A stretch of DNA of 54,678 nucleotides, from NCBI GenBank assembly GCA_021794275.1, contig JAJYRD010000015.1, positions 1 to 54,678 of the forward strand. Direction: 5' to 3'. Positions 29,132 through 38,454 of this stretch are shown in pieces. The DNA is from Pseudomonadota bacterium (GTDB lineage: Bacteria > Pseudomonadota > Gammaproteobacteria > Acidiferrobacterales > Acidiferrobacteraceae). The notes below the pieces were generated by a model. The model did no database searches. It saw only the letters and a program-made list of their open reading frames with translations, and was not told the DNA's origin. Position 1 is the first letter of the stretch; every line of letters starts with the position of its first letter. Position numbers and translations under genes: made by a program.

Positions 29132-32097
29132 ACGGCGACGGCCCTGACCGAAAGAACCCGCAGGGAGGCGCCCCAGCCCTGCCGACTGCGACCTACCGCT
29201 GGCAGTTTCACGAGGGTTTCGGCTTTCGGGATGCGGCGCGGCTTGTCAACTACCTTGCGGATCTCGGCGTGAGCCATTGCTACGCCTCGCCTTACTTGAA
29301 GGCGCACCCCGGCAGTACCCACGGCTACGATATCGTCGACCACTCCTGCGTCAACCCCGAGGTCGGGACCGAGGATGAGCGCCGGGAGTTCGTCGCCGCC
29401 TTGCGCCGTCACGGATTGTCTCAAATCGTCGATATCGTGCCGAACCATATGCGCGTCGATGACCCCGACAATCGGCTTTGGTGGGACGTGCTCGCGTATG
29501 GCAGGGCGTCGCAGTTCGCGCATTATTTCGATATCGATTGGAAAACGCCAGAGCGACCCTACGAAGACAAGCTTGTCATCCCAATACTGGGGGGGCAGTA
29601 TGGAGAGGTTCTGGAGTCAGGTGCCATGGCGCTCGACTTCGATCCGGGAAGGGGCGGGTTCGTGGTGCGCTATTACGACCATCTTCTGCCCATAAGTCCC
29701 AAGTCTTATCCGCATCTCCTGGCGGAGGTGGCGCAGTCGATCCACATCGGGTCCGGCGAGGAGTCGATCGGACAGGAAATATCAGAACTTATCGCGCTTT
29801 TCGAGCAAGTGGGCGCCCACGCGAGCGAGGCCGTCTCTCAAGAGACCGCCCTGCTCGCTCAGGAGGGTGGCCGCCGGTTTGGCGCATGGGTCGCTGGTAA
29901 CGCGCGTTGTGCGGACGCCTTGAGCCGAGTGCTGGCGCGTTATAACGGCGGGCTTGGCGAGGGGGCCGAACGCTACGACGCTCTGCACGATCTCCTGGAG
30001 CAGCAGGCCTACCGCCTGGCCTTTTGGCGGGTCGCCGGATACGAGATCAACTATCGGCGATTTTTCGACATCAATGAGCTTGCCGCCTTGCGCATGGAGG
30101 ACACCGCGGTGTTCGCCACGGCCCATGCTTTGATCGGCGCCTGGATCGCCGCGGGCGACGTCGCGGGGCTCAGGGTCGATCATCCGGACGGGCTGCGCGA
30201 CCCTTGCGAGTATTTCGTGAGGCTTCAGGACTTCGCGCGTGGAGCGCGGGATGGGGGAGGCCAGGGGACGGAAAGCGCATCCGTGCACCCGGCCTTTTAT
30301 CTCGCCGTCGAGAAGATCCTGGGTGCCGACGAGGCGCTGCCTCGCGATTGGCCGGTGAATGGCACGACCGGCTACGATTTCATGCGCCTCGCCAATGGCG
30401 TTCTCGTGTCGGCCGACGGGGAAGCTGGTGTGGACGCCGCTTATGAGGCCTTTGTGGGGGGGCAGGACGATTACGCCGCCATGCTCTACGAATGCAAGTC
30501 GCTCATCATGCATACGAGTCTCGGAAGCGAGATCCATGCCTTGGGCATTGCCCTTGATCGCATCGCGGAACGAGATCGGCGCACGCGCGATTTTACGTTG
30601 TCGGCCCAGAGGACGGCGCTCTTCGAGATCGTCGCGTGTTTCCCTGTGTACCGGACCTATGTGAGCGAACAGGGTATCTCTCCGGCCGATCGCGCGATCA
30701 TTGAGACGGCCTGTGCGCGCGCCAAGGAGCGCAACGCGCTTGTGGATGCCGCAGTGGTCGATTTCATACGCGACCTTTTGTTGCTCGAAGCCTTCGAGGG
30801 GCGGGTGCCCGACGAGCGTGCCGAGATCCTGGAGTTCATCGCCGCCTTCCAGCAATACACGGGACCCGTGATGGCCAAGGGCCTGGAGGACACGCTCTTT
30901 TATCGCTACAACCGACTCGTGTCTTTGAATGAGGTGGGCGGGGACCCGTCGCGGTTCTCGATCTCGCTCAAGGTCTTCCATGAAGCGAACGGGAGGCGGC
31001 TCCACGAACATCCGGCAACGATGCTTGCCACCTCCACGCACGATACGAAGCGCAGCGAAGATGTACGCGCGCGGCTGCATGTGTTGTCGGAGATCCCGGA
31101 GGCATGGGCCGAGTGCGCGCAACAGCTTAAAGGGCGTCATCAGGCCTTGAAGACCGCAGGCGGCGTTGCACCCTCGCTGCGGGACGAGTACCTCTTTTAT
31201 CAGACACTGGTCGGGGTGTGGCCCTTCGTGCGCACGCCCGAGGCGTGGACGAATGTGCGCGGGCGCCTTCGGGAATACATGCTGAAGGCGGCGCGCGAGG
31301 CCAAGTGCGACACGAGCTGGGTCAAGCCTGTTTCCGAATACGAGGAGGCCTTGATGGCCTTCGTGGATGCCGTCACGGACCCCGAGGCGAGCGCCGATAC
31401 GCTCGATGCGCTGGAAGCGTTCGCCGCCCCGGTGGCGCGGGTGGGGCTTTGGACCGCGCTCGCTCAGGTGGCGCTAAAGCTCACGGTCCCTGGCGTGCCA
31501 GATCTTTATCAGGGGACCGAGCTTTGGGATTTCAGTCTCGTGGATCCCGATAACCGCCGTGCCGTGGACTACGAGGAGCGGACGCGGATTCTTGCCGAGC
31601 TTGCGCGATTCGAGAGTATGGACGATTCCTCGCGCGCTCTGGCCCTTGCGCGGTGGCTCGCGGCCCCCGAGGATGGCCGCGTCAAGATGCATCTCACGCA
31701 CCGCCTCCTGCGGCTGCGACGCACGTACCCTGAGATCTTCGCGCGCGGTAGCTACGAGGCTCTCTACGCCGAAGGCGAGCAGGCTCGGCATCTCATATGC
31801 TTCGCCAGATGTTACGAGGACGAGGCCTTGCTCGTGGTCGTGCCCCGCCATTACTGGGCGCTCACGGAGGGTGCCCGACGTCTGCCCGCGGGCCCCGGGG
31901 TGTGGGGCGCGACGCGTATCCCGCTGCCGGCGTCCTGCGCCGCCTGGTCCTGGCGTCAGGTGCTCGCACCGGGGGCGGCGCGGCCGCTGGGCCCGGTCGC
32001 GAGCCAAGGCGTGCTGGCCGCCGAACTCCTGGCGCAGTTTCCGATCGCAGTTCTCGTCGGGTTCCCGCGTGGCGCGGAAGTGCGCAGCATCCCCTGA
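29128..32097 (+). CDS. treY: Malto-oligosyltrehalose synthase
   Basis: A 989-residue GH13_26 enzyme that turns the reducing-end glucose of a maltodextrin into a trehalosyl cap. The N-terminal ATYRWQFHEGFGFRDA and YASPYLKAHPGSTHGYD are family hallmarks, then IVDIVPNHM, the nucleophile in AGLRVDHPDGLRDP and the acid in YLAVEKILG followed by NGTTGYDF. TTSTHDTKRSEDVR-like and PDLYQGTELWDFSLVDPDNR segments close the barrel. It is longer than the mycobacterial enzyme (about 765), with long helical insertions as in proteobacterial forms. The start overlaps treZ by four bases. It is the last trehalose gene of the operon. Confidence 0.94.
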   Translation: MNGDGPDRKNPQGGAPALPTATYRWQFHEGFGFRDAARLVNYLADLGVSHCYASPYLKAHPGSTHGYDIVDHSCVNPEVGTEDERREFVAALRRHGLSQIVDIVPNHMRVDDPDNRLWWDVLAYGRASQFAHYFDIDWKTPERPYEDKLVIPILGGQYGEVLESGAMALDFDPGRGGFVVRYYDHLLPISPKSYPHLLAEVAQSIHIGSGEESIGQEISELIALFEQVGAHASEAVSQETALLAQEGGRRFGAWVAGNARCADALSRVLARYNGGLGEGAERYDALHDLLEQQAYRLAFWRVAGYEINYRRFFDINELAALRMEDTAVFATAHALIGAWIAAGDVAGLRVDHPDGLRDPCEYFVRLQDFARGARDGGGQGTESASVHPAFYLAVEKILGADEALPRDWPVNGTTGYDFMRLANGVLVSADGEAGVDAAYEAFVGGQDDYAAMLYECKSLIMHTSLGSEIHALGIALDRIAERDRRTRDFTLSAQRTALFEIVACFPVYRTYVSEQGISPADRAIIETACARAKERNALVDAAVVDFIRDLLLLEAFEGRVPDERAEILEFIAAFQQYTGPVMAKGLEDTLFYRYNRLVSLNEVGGDPSRFSISLKVFHEANGRRLHEHPATMLATSTHDTKRSEDVRARLHVLSEIPEAWAECAQQLKGRHQALKTAGGVAPSLRDEYLFYQTLVGVWPFVRTPEAWTNVRGRLREYMLKAAREAKCDTSWVKPVSEYEEALMAFVDAVTDPEASADTLDALEAFAAPVARVGLWTALAQVALKLTVPGVPDLYQGTELWDFSLVDPDNRRAVDYEERTRILAELARFESMDDSSRALALARWLAAPEDGRVKMHLTHRLLRLRRTYPEIFARGSYEALYAEGEQARHLICFARCYEDEALLVVVPRHYWALTEGARRLPAGPGVWGATRIPLPASCAAWSWRQVLAPGAARPLGPVASQGVLAAELLAQFPIAVLVGFPRGAEVRSIP

Positions 32098-32178
32098 CCT
32101 GGTTCCGGGGGCCGCGGGTCACCGCGCCCGTGATACGCTAACGGCTTGATCCCTCGCAAGAGAGACGGGAACGCGGTC

Positions 32179-32733
32179 ATGGCGAAGCAGTACCCAGGTA
32201 TTCCAGAGCGCTTGGCGCACTTCATAGCCGAACAGAAGATATTCTTCGTGGCCACCGCCACGCAGGATTCGCGCGTCAACGTCTCGCCAAAGGGGCTCGA
32301 CAGCCTGCGCATCCTGAGCCCGAACCGGGTAGTGTGGTTGAACCTCACGGGCAGCGGTAACGAATCCGCCGCCCATGTTCAGACTGATCCGCGCATGACC
32401 TTGATGTTCTGTGCCTTCACCGGTGATCCGGTCATTCTGCGCCTCTACGGTATGGCGCGCGCGGTGCATCACGCCGATCCCGATTGGGAAGCCCTGTCGG
32501 CCTTGTTTCCACCCTTGCCTGGCGCCCGCCAGATTTTCGATGTGGCGATCGACCTGGTACAGACCTCATGCGGTTTTGGGGTCCCCTATTTCGATTTCGC
32601 GGGCGACCGGACCGATCTGCGCGTCTGGACCGAGAAGAAAGGGGATGAGGGCGTGCGACGCTATTGGCAGGAGCGTAATGCCTTGAGCATAGACGGCATA
32701 GAGACCGGGATCGATAAAAAGAATCGAGCCTGA
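32179..32733 (+). CDS. Pyridoxamine-5'-phosphate oxidase-like flavoprotein
   Basis: A 184-residue protein of the PNPOx-like split-barrel fold, cytoplasmic, likely binding FMN. FVATATQDSRVNVSPKG and the following VVWLNLTGSGNESAAHV fit the subgroup of general FMN-dependent oxidoreductases, not true PdxH. The N-terminal AKQYPGIPERLAHFIAEQKIF is the usual opening. It starts 81 bases after treY with only a weak GACGGGA upstream, and may be read through from the trehalose operon or have its own promoter. The substrate is unknown; nothing visible connects it to sugar metabolism. Confidence 0.82.
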   Translation: MAKQYPGIPERLAHFIAEQKIFFVATATQDSRVNVSPKGLDSLRILSPNRVVWLNLTGSGNESAAHVQTDPRMTLMFCAFTGDPVILRLYGMARAVHHADPDWEALSALFPPLPGARQIFDVAIDLVQTSCGFGVPYFDFAGDRTDLRVWTEKKGDEGVRRYWQERNALSIDGIETGIDKKNRA

Positions 32734-33211
32734 CCGACCCCGCAGCATGGTGACCAGGCCGCTCGCTCCTTCCGGGACGGTCTCTCGGGATCAAGGGGGA
32801 TGCGTGGCGGGCAGCGGAGGCCTTGGGGGCGACCGGTTGGCCCCATCATGCGCGACAGGTGCGGCGCTGCGAGCGCGCGTGATACGCACGTGACGACCCG
32901 ATCGAACCCGTTCCAACAGTGAGCGCTGGCCTTGATCGATCCGCGGTGATGTAGCCAGAACGCGGCCGCGGGATTTCTGTGAGACTGCTTGAGCGCCAAA
33001 GCGCACCTCTTCGGCACAGCTAGCAACTATCTTAGGGCGCGTGAGAGGCCCCCGCTTACCAGGCCTCCGTCCGGCACCCCGTGCGGAAAAGAACTTTTTG
33101 CTTGTGGTTTTGCGATTACGCATATTATTATATGCTGAGATGGTGTAGGGGATGCGCCCCGATCGGCGTTGTCCCCATGTTCGCCCAGGAGACTAGTCGG
33201 GAGGCGTTGCA
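32734..33211. other. Intergenic region ahead of the cyo operon
   Basis: 478 bases without a recognisable gene. The last 120 bases include an AT-rich island (33101-33135) that stands out in this GC-rich window and holds the likely cyo promoter. The rest shows no structure I can support. Confidence 0.4.
33102..33135 (+). promoter_or_regulatory. Likely promoter/operator of the cyo operon
   Basis: TTGTGG (33102-33107) and an AT-rich -10 region around TATTAT/TTATTA (33123-33130) are 15-17 bases apart. The -10 lies inside a perfect palindrome GCATAT-TATT-ATATGC (33120-33135), which could bind a regulator over the promoter. The cyoA start is about 75 bases further on. Confidence 0.5.
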
Positions 33212-34171
33212 ATGCTGGCAAGGCAGTACGATTTTGTCGTGCGTAGGGTAGGCAGGCTCGCCCGCTCCATCGCTTTCCTTCCTCTCCTGCTTCTTTCTGG
33301 TTGTTCCGTCCATCACCTGTCCCGACAATTCCTGCTTTTCCGACCGGCCGGGCCATTGTCGGGGGCCGATCTCAGATTCACGTTGCTCGATGTCGCGGTC
33401 ATGCTCGGCATCATTGTCCCCACCGCGGCCGTCACCACCTTCTTTCTCCTTCGTTACCGCAAAACCAACACCAATGCCGCTTACGATCCCACGTGGTCGC
33501 ACTCGAATCTCATAGAGCTTGTCGTGTGGGCGATCCCGCTGCTCACGGTCGCGATGTTGGGTTACTACGCTTATAGGGGGACCTACGCGGTCGATCCTTT
33601 TCATCCGCGTCTGCTAAAGGGTACCCGGGCGGCACCCGTAGCGGCGCGGCCGCCCTTGAGGGTGGATGTCATCACCACCGATTGGCAGTGGTTATTCATC
33701 TACCCGAAGCAGCGTATTGCCACCGCCAACGAGCTCGTCATTCCTCGCGGCACGACCGTGGATTTCCATATGACCTCAGCTACGGTGGTGAACGATTTCT
33801 TTATACCCAATCTCGCCGGCATGATCGATATCATGCCCGGAATGCGCACGGACCAGGTTTTGGTGGCCGACAAGCTCGGCACCTACAAGGGGTATTCGGC
33901 AAATTTCAGTGGCGGCGGTTTCTCCTGGATGGGCTTCAAGACGCATGTCGTAAGCCCTCGGCGTTTCCGAAGCTGGGCGCAGTCCGTTCAGCATGCACCC
34001 CTTCATATGGACTATGCGCAATTCAACGCCTTTGCGAAGCCCACAAAGAACATACATGGCAAGACCTACGAGTTTTCGGACGTCAAAGGACGGCTCTTCG
34101 ATCAGGTCATCGAGGGGGTCCTGAAGGGCAAGGTCTATACGACGCAACTGCCGCCGCCCGGATCGGCGTAA
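33212..34171 (+). CDS. cyoA: Cytochrome bo3-type ubiquinol oxidase subunit II
   Basis: A 319-residue lipoprotein subunit: signal with lipobox LLSGC (Cys31), two membrane helices (about 56-80 and 97-118), then a periplasmic cupredoxin domain. The CuA ligands of cytochrome c oxidases are absent; the equivalent stretch reads SANFSGGGFSWMGF, as in CyoA. This makes the enzyme a quinol oxidase. The C-terminal COX_ARM-like region follows. An ATG start at 33212 is preceded by GGGAGG. It is the first gene of cyoABCD-X-cyoE, and the quinol route bypasses cytochrome c. Confidence 0.93.
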   Translation: MLARQYDFVVRRVGRLARSIAFLPLLLLSGCSVHHLSRQFLLFRPAGPLSGADLRFTLLDVAVMLGIIVPTAAVTTFFLLRYRKTNTNAAYDPTWSHSNLIELVVWAIPLLTVAMLGYYAYRGTYAVDPFHPRLLKGTRAAPVAARPPLRVDVITTDWQWLFIYPKQRIATANELVIPRGTTVDFHMTSATVVNDFFIPNLAGMIDIMPGMRTDQVLVADKLGTYKGYSANFSGGGFSWMGFKTHVVSPRRFRSWAQSVQHAPLHMDYAQFNAFAKPTKNIHGKTYEFSDVKGRLFDQVIEGVLKGKVYTTQLPPPGSA

Positions 34172-34251
34172 GGCCGCGCGGCCGGTTGGGGCCGATCAGC
34201 CGGCCGACCCTTGATCGCCCAGTCTTTCTCGCTTAAGAGGAGTGCCAGTTT

Positions 34252-36333
34252 ATGGTGAACGTGCAAGGACCCTGGAGCCCGATTCTTGGGCGTCTGTCGC
34301 TTGGGGCGATCCCCGACAACCCGATCATAGCCGGCGCCTTCATATTTTCGGTGGTGCTTGGAATCGTGGTTCTCGGTTACCTCACCTACGCCGACCGGTG
34401 GGGCTACCTCTGGCGGGAGTGGTTGACGACCGTCGACCACAAGAAGATCGGCGTTATGTATATCATTATAGGCCTTGTGATGCTGTTCCGCGGCTTCGTG
34501 GACGCGCTTATGATGCGCACCCAACAGGTCTTGGCCGATGGGCCGCACTCGCCAGGCTTCCTTGGCGCCGCGCACGGCTATCTCGTGCCCTACCATTTCG
34601 ACCAGGTCTATAGCGCCCACGGGACCATCATGATCCTGTTTGCCGCGACCCCCATACTGGTCGGCCTCATGAACGTTGTCGTACCCTTGCAGATCGGGGC
34701 GCGCGACATGGCCTTCCCTTACTTGAATGCGCTCGGCCTCTGGCTTACTGCCGTGGGCGCCGCCCTTATCATGCTGTCCTTGTTTCTGGGCGACTTTTCG
34801 CATGCCGGCTGGGTCGGTCTCACGCCGCTCACCGAGCTTGCCTATAGCCCAGGCGTGGGCACGGACTACTGGATGTGGGCCATCCAGATTTCAAGTGTCG
34901 GCACGACCCTTGGGGCCGCGAATCTGATCGCGACCATTGTCAAGATGCGCGCGCCCGGCATGACCTGGGGGCGGCTGCCGATCTTCACCTGGACTGCGCT
35001 TAGCACCAACATCATTGCCCTCACGTCGTTTCCGGTTCTGGGTGTGGCCTTAGGCCTGCTTGGACTCGATCGCTACTTCGGGACGCACTTTTTTACCGCG
35101 GGTTTTGGCGGGAATCTCATGCTGTACTCCGATCTCTTTTGGATGTGGGGTCACCCCGAGGTCTATTTCGTCATCCTGCCCGCCTTCGGCATGATGTCGG
35201 AGATCATCCCCACATTCTCCGAGAAACCGCTCTTTGGCTACGTCACCATGGTGGCGGCAAGCTTTGCGATCGCCGGCGTATCGTGGTCGGTGTGGCTGCA
35301 TCATTTCTTCACCATGGGAGCTAGTCCGCGCGTCAATACCTTCTTTAGCGTCGCCACGATGGTCGTGGGGATTCCCACGGGCGTGAAGGTGTTCAATTGG
35401 GCGTTCACGGTCTACCGCGGGCGCAGTCGTTTCGAGACCCCCATGTTGTGGGCGGTGGGCGCGCTTTTCATGCTGCTCGTGGGGGGGCTTACGGGCATGA
35501 TGTTGGCCATGCCACCTGTCAACTATAGCGTCCACAACAGCGTGTTTGTCGTGGCGCATTTCCATACGATGCTGATGGTGGTGGTCTACGGCATTCTGGG
35601 GGCGGTCACCTACTGGTTTCCAAAGGTCTTTGGCTTCAGGCTGAACGAGTCGCTCGGCAAGCGTTTTTTCTGGTTCTTCACGGCCGGCACCATCATGGTC
35701 TTCATTCCGATGTATACGTCGGGTTTCATGGGCATGACGCGCCGCCTCGACTATTTGGCGAATCCGGCCCTGCTGCCCTTCGAGGTCGCCGAGGAGCTCG
35801 GCATAGGCCTCTATCTCGTGTCGATCTATTACTTCGTGCGTCAACTGTATGTGAGCCTGCGCGACCGGAACGCTAACCGCGTCAGTGCTGACGCCTGGGG
35901 TAGCGCGCGTACACTCGAATGGGTCGCGCCGTCGCCCGTGCCGTTCTATAACTTCGCGGTGACGCCAAGGGTGCATGCGCGTGACGAACTCGTGTGGCGT
36001 CGCGAGCAGGGCTTGGAGGGGGCGGTGCCGGCGCATTTCGAGGATATCCCCATGCCGAGGAACACTGCGGTACCACTCGTCATAGGCGCCCTGGCCCTAG
36101 GGCTTGGATTCGGGCTCGTCTGGCGCATGTGGTGGCTTACGGACCTTTCTTTCGTTGCCATCATCCTGACTGTGATCGCGCGCTCGTTCGTGCGTGACAC
36201 GGACTACGTGGTGAAGGCTGCGGAAGTGGAACGGATCGAGAAGAGGTTACGCCAGGGTGCGGCCGAAGCGGCGCGCAACGGGGCGTCTGCGAGCGGGATC
36301 GATGTGCTTCGTCCCCGGGAGTCGAGTCCCTGA
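34252..36333 (+). CDS. cyoB: Cytochrome bo3-type ubiquinol oxidase subunit I
   Basis: A 693-residue catalytic subunit with about 15 membrane helices, reducing O2 to water while pumping protons. The CuB/active-site motif is MWGHPEVYFVILPAFG, including the His-Tyr pair and the proton-path Glu. The quinol-site residues known from E. coli CyoB are kept as Arg80 and Asp84 (FRGFVDALMMRTQQ) and His115 and Gln118 (YHFDQVYSAHG). The haem ligand His lies in AHGTIM, and VVAHFHTML holds the late His pair. AGAGGAG stands nine bases before the ATG. The C-terminal extension matches the CyoB type. Confidence 0.96.
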   Translation: MVNVQGPWSPILGRLSLGAIPDNPIIAGAFIFSVVLGIVVLGYLTYADRWGYLWREWLTTVDHKKIGVMYIIIGLVMLFRGFVDALMMRTQQVLADGPHSPGFLGAAHGYLVPYHFDQVYSAHGTIMILFAATPILVGLMNVVVPLQIGARDMAFPYLNALGLWLTAVGAALIMLSLFLGDFSHAGWVGLTPLTELAYSPGVGTDYWMWAIQISSVGTTLGAANLIATIVKMRAPGMTWGRLPIFTWTALSTNIIALTSFPVLGVALGLLGLDRYFGTHFFTAGFGGNLMLYSDLFWMWGHPEVYFVILPAFGMMSEIIPTFSEKPLFGYVTMVAASFAIAGVSWSVWLHHFFTMGASPRVNTFFSVATMVVGIPTGVKVFNWAFTVYRGRSRFETPMLWAVGALFMLLVGGLTGMMLAMPPVNYSVHNSVFVVAHFHTMLMVVVYGILGAVTYWFPKVFGFRLNESLGKRFFWFFTAGTIMVFIPMYTSGFMGMTRRLDYLANPALLPFEVAEELGIGLYLVSIYYFVRQLYVSLRDRNANRVSADAWGSARTLEWVAPSPVPFYNFAVTPRVHARDELVWRREQGLEGAVPAHFEDIPMPRNTAVPLVIGALALGLGFGLVWRMWWLTDLSFVAIILTVIARSFVRDTDYVVKAAEVERIEKRLRQGAAEAARNGASASGIDVLRPRESSP

Positions 36334-36381
36334 AGGGGGCGATGCAGGCAAGTTTAGTCCATGGGAAGTTCGGGGGGAGCG

Positions 36382-37011
36382 ATGGCAACGGCCAGTGGTG
36401 ACATGGAATCGACGCGCGGCGGCCTCTGGGAGCCGCATTATCATCACGACGTGATAGCGACGCGCACGCTCGGCTTCTGGCTTTACATGCTGAGCGACGC
36501 AATGATCTTCGCGGGCCTGTTTGCGGCCTACGGGGTCTTGAGTCACTCATACAATGAGGCTGGGGGGCCAAGCCTGCATGCGTTGGTGAACCCCTGGTCG
36601 GCCTATGCCGAGACCCTGGCGGTGTTTGCAAGCGTGCTGGCCTACGGCGGTGTGATGGTGGCCTTGAAGCGCGGCAGCCGAGCGGGCGTGCTTGGAGGCC
36701 TTGTCGCAGCCTTCGTCCTGGGGGCGATCTTCGTGGGGCTCGAGGTCCATGAACTCGGGGCGCTGTTCGACGCAGGTATTTACCCCGAGGAGAGCGGTTA
36801 TCTGTCGGCGTTTTTTGCCCTGGTCATGACGCATGGGATCCACATGGCCTTCGGACTCCTCTGGATGGCGGTCATGTTTTTCCAGGTGGCGACCCAGGGC
36901 TTTACCGACAAGACAGTCTATCGCCTGTTGAACTTGAAGCTCTTTTGGCACTTTCAGGCGATCCTCTGGGTTCTCGTCTATACCTTTGTCGACATGCGAG
37001 GAGTCCTCTGA
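36382..37011 (+). CDS. cyoC: Cytochrome bo3-type ubiquinol oxidase subunit III
   Basis: A 209-residue membrane protein with five hydrophobic segments, the short CyoC form. GFWLYMLSDAMIFAGLFAAY is the diagnostic first helix, and THGIHMAFGLLWM and FWHFQAILWVLVYTFVDM follow the subunit III pattern. The ATG at 36382 has GGGGGGAG just upstream; an in-frame ATG at 36361 has none. Its stop overlaps the cyoD start by one base (TGATG). It stabilises the oxidase core. Confidence 0.94.
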   Translation: MATASGDMESTRGGLWEPHYHHDVIATRTLGFWLYMLSDAMIFAGLFAAYGVLSHSYNEAGGPSLHALVNPWSAYAETLAVFASVLAYGGVMVALKRGSRAGVLGGLVAAFVLGAIFVGLEVHELGALFDAGIYPEESGYLSAFFALVMTHGIHMAFGLLWMAVMFFQVATQGFTDKTVYRLLNLKLFWHFQAILWVLVYTFVDMRGVL

Positions 37012-37361
37012 TGGCCCACGACGCCCATGATCCCTTGAAGCACCCCGAGGTCCGGCTCGTAAACGGCCGCGCCTACGTGGCGGCCTTCGTCGCCGCCACC
37101 GTATTGATGACCGCGGCGCTCGGGATCGCCATGCATCCCGGGATGATTCCGCATGCCATGGTCGGGCTTTCGGCTGTGGCGGCGCTTGCGGTTACCATCC
37201 AGATCCTCTTTTTATTGCAGCTCGACTTCTCCTCGACGCAGATCTGGACCACCGTGTCCTTTCTGCTCGCGTTTCCGCTCTTTGTGATCGCAGTTGGGCT
37301 CAGCCTGTGGATGTTCCATTCCCTGGACGCCCGCACCATGCTTACGGCCCTCATGCATTAA
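37011..37361 (+). CDS. cyoD: Cytochrome bo3-type ubiquinol oxidase subunit IV
   Basis: A 116-residue protein with three membrane helices, the CyoD/prokaryotic COX4 type, needed for CuB site assembly in E. coli. GLSAVAALAVTIQILFLLQL resembles the central helix and WTTVSFLLAFPLFVIAVGLS the last. It begins on the last base of the cyoC stop codon, so translation is coupled. The order cyoABCD is standard. Confidence 0.92.
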   Translation: MAHDAHDPLKHPEVRLVNGRAYVAAFVAATVLMTAALGIAMHPGMIPHAMVGLSAVAALAVTIQILFLLQLDFSSTQIWTTVSFLLAFPLFVIAVGLSLWMFHSLDARTMLTALMH

Positions 37362-37493
37362 AACCGGCAGGATGATTTCTAGTCCGGAGCGCCGTTCGGC
37401 GGCTGGCGCGCGGGGACGGGGCCGCAGGTGTTGGTTTGAGGGGCCTCTTGCGGTATTGTCCGCGTGCAGCCCCGGTGGGCCGACGAGGAGGAT

Positions 37494-38408
37494 ATGGAAC
37501 ATAAAAATACCGAGCACCATGAGGTGCAGGGCGAAGTCACGACCGCAGTCCGTGTGGCCAATGTTTTCATCGCGGGGCTCATCTTTGTCGCGATAGCGGC
37601 TGGGATATGGCGCGGAACGACGTCGCTTGCGCTCGGGCGCGAGGCCTGGGTACAGGCCCTTATGTTGACGCAGGTCCTGTTTGCGATCGCGATCATCCTT
37701 CTGGGTAGTCTCGTGGAAGGGTTCGGGTTCGGTTTATCCTTGGGGACGCGCTGGCCCTATACGCGCAACATTCTGACGCTGCTTGTGCGCGGCGACCCCG
37801 AGGCCGCCCATCGCGTCGTTGCAACGACGCTTGGCCTCATAGGCGTCGCGCTGGTCGTCATGCATCCGGACGCCGCCACCATCACGGGTCTTGCGCTGAT
37901 CGTGGCTACGGCACTTTTCGGGATGGGGACCCTGTATGTCCTCGCGGGGCGGGCGCCGGCCTTTGTGCATGGGACGCACGGGCTCCTCGCCTATAGTGTC
38001 CTTGTGTCCTATCTTGTGGGTCTGTACTACCCTGGCGATCGCTTCCTTCAGTACCTTGATGGCAATGTGGCGCTCCACGCGGTGTTTCTGGCCATCTTCC
38101 TCGGTGGCATGACCACGGGCCAAAGAGGGTTCGGGCAGCCGATCGAGCCCTTTGTCGTGCCCAAGCGGGCTTCGCAATGGACGGTGGCCGTGCATATCTT
38201 CGCGGCCCTGCTTGTGGTCGGGACCCTGGGGTGGATGATGCCGGATTACCCTATGGCATTTTATCTCTCCATCGCCCAATTCGCTGTGGGTTTCGTGCTC
38301 TTCCATGGCGTAAACCTGAAACCCAAGGCGCCGGGGGCGGTGGTGGTCTTTCACCAGGCGATGGTGCTCGCCATCACCTTGGCGATCGTGCTCGATTGGA
38401 AAGTTTAA
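37494..38408 (+). CDS. Divergent CtaA/COX15-like membrane protein in the oxidase operon
   Basis: A 304-residue membrane protein with about eight hydrophobic segments and no close family I recognise by sequence alone. Its layout recalls haem A synthase: two similar four-helix halves, each with His at the start of its second and fourth helices. Candidate ligands are His106 (EAAHRVVA), His159 or His162 (FVHGTHGLLAY), His195 (VALHAVFLA) and His287 (VFHQAMVLA). It lies between cyoD and cyoE, where CtaA is often found, and GAGGAGG precedes the ATG. If it makes haem A, the oxidase may be an aa3-type quinol oxidase. Otherwise it could be an assembly factor. Confidence 0.55.
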   Translation: MEHKNTEHHEVQGEVTTAVRVANVFIAGLIFVAIAAGIWRGTTSLALGREAWVQALMLTQVLFAIAIILLGSLVEGFGFGLSLGTRWPYTRNILTLLVRGDPEAAHRVVATTLGLIGVALVVMHPDAATITGLALIVATALFGMGTLYVLAGRAPAFVHGTHGLLAYSVLVSYLVGLYYPGDRFLQYLDGNVALHAVFLAIFLGGMTTGQRGFGQPIEPFVVPKRASQWTVAVHIFAALLVVGTLGWMMPDYPMAFYLSIAQFAVGFVLFHGVNLKPKAPGAVVVFHQAMVLAITLAIVLDWKV

Positions 38409-38454
38409 GGCCCACGGGCCCGGCATCGGCCTAATTCCGGAGGGGGGAGCGTTC

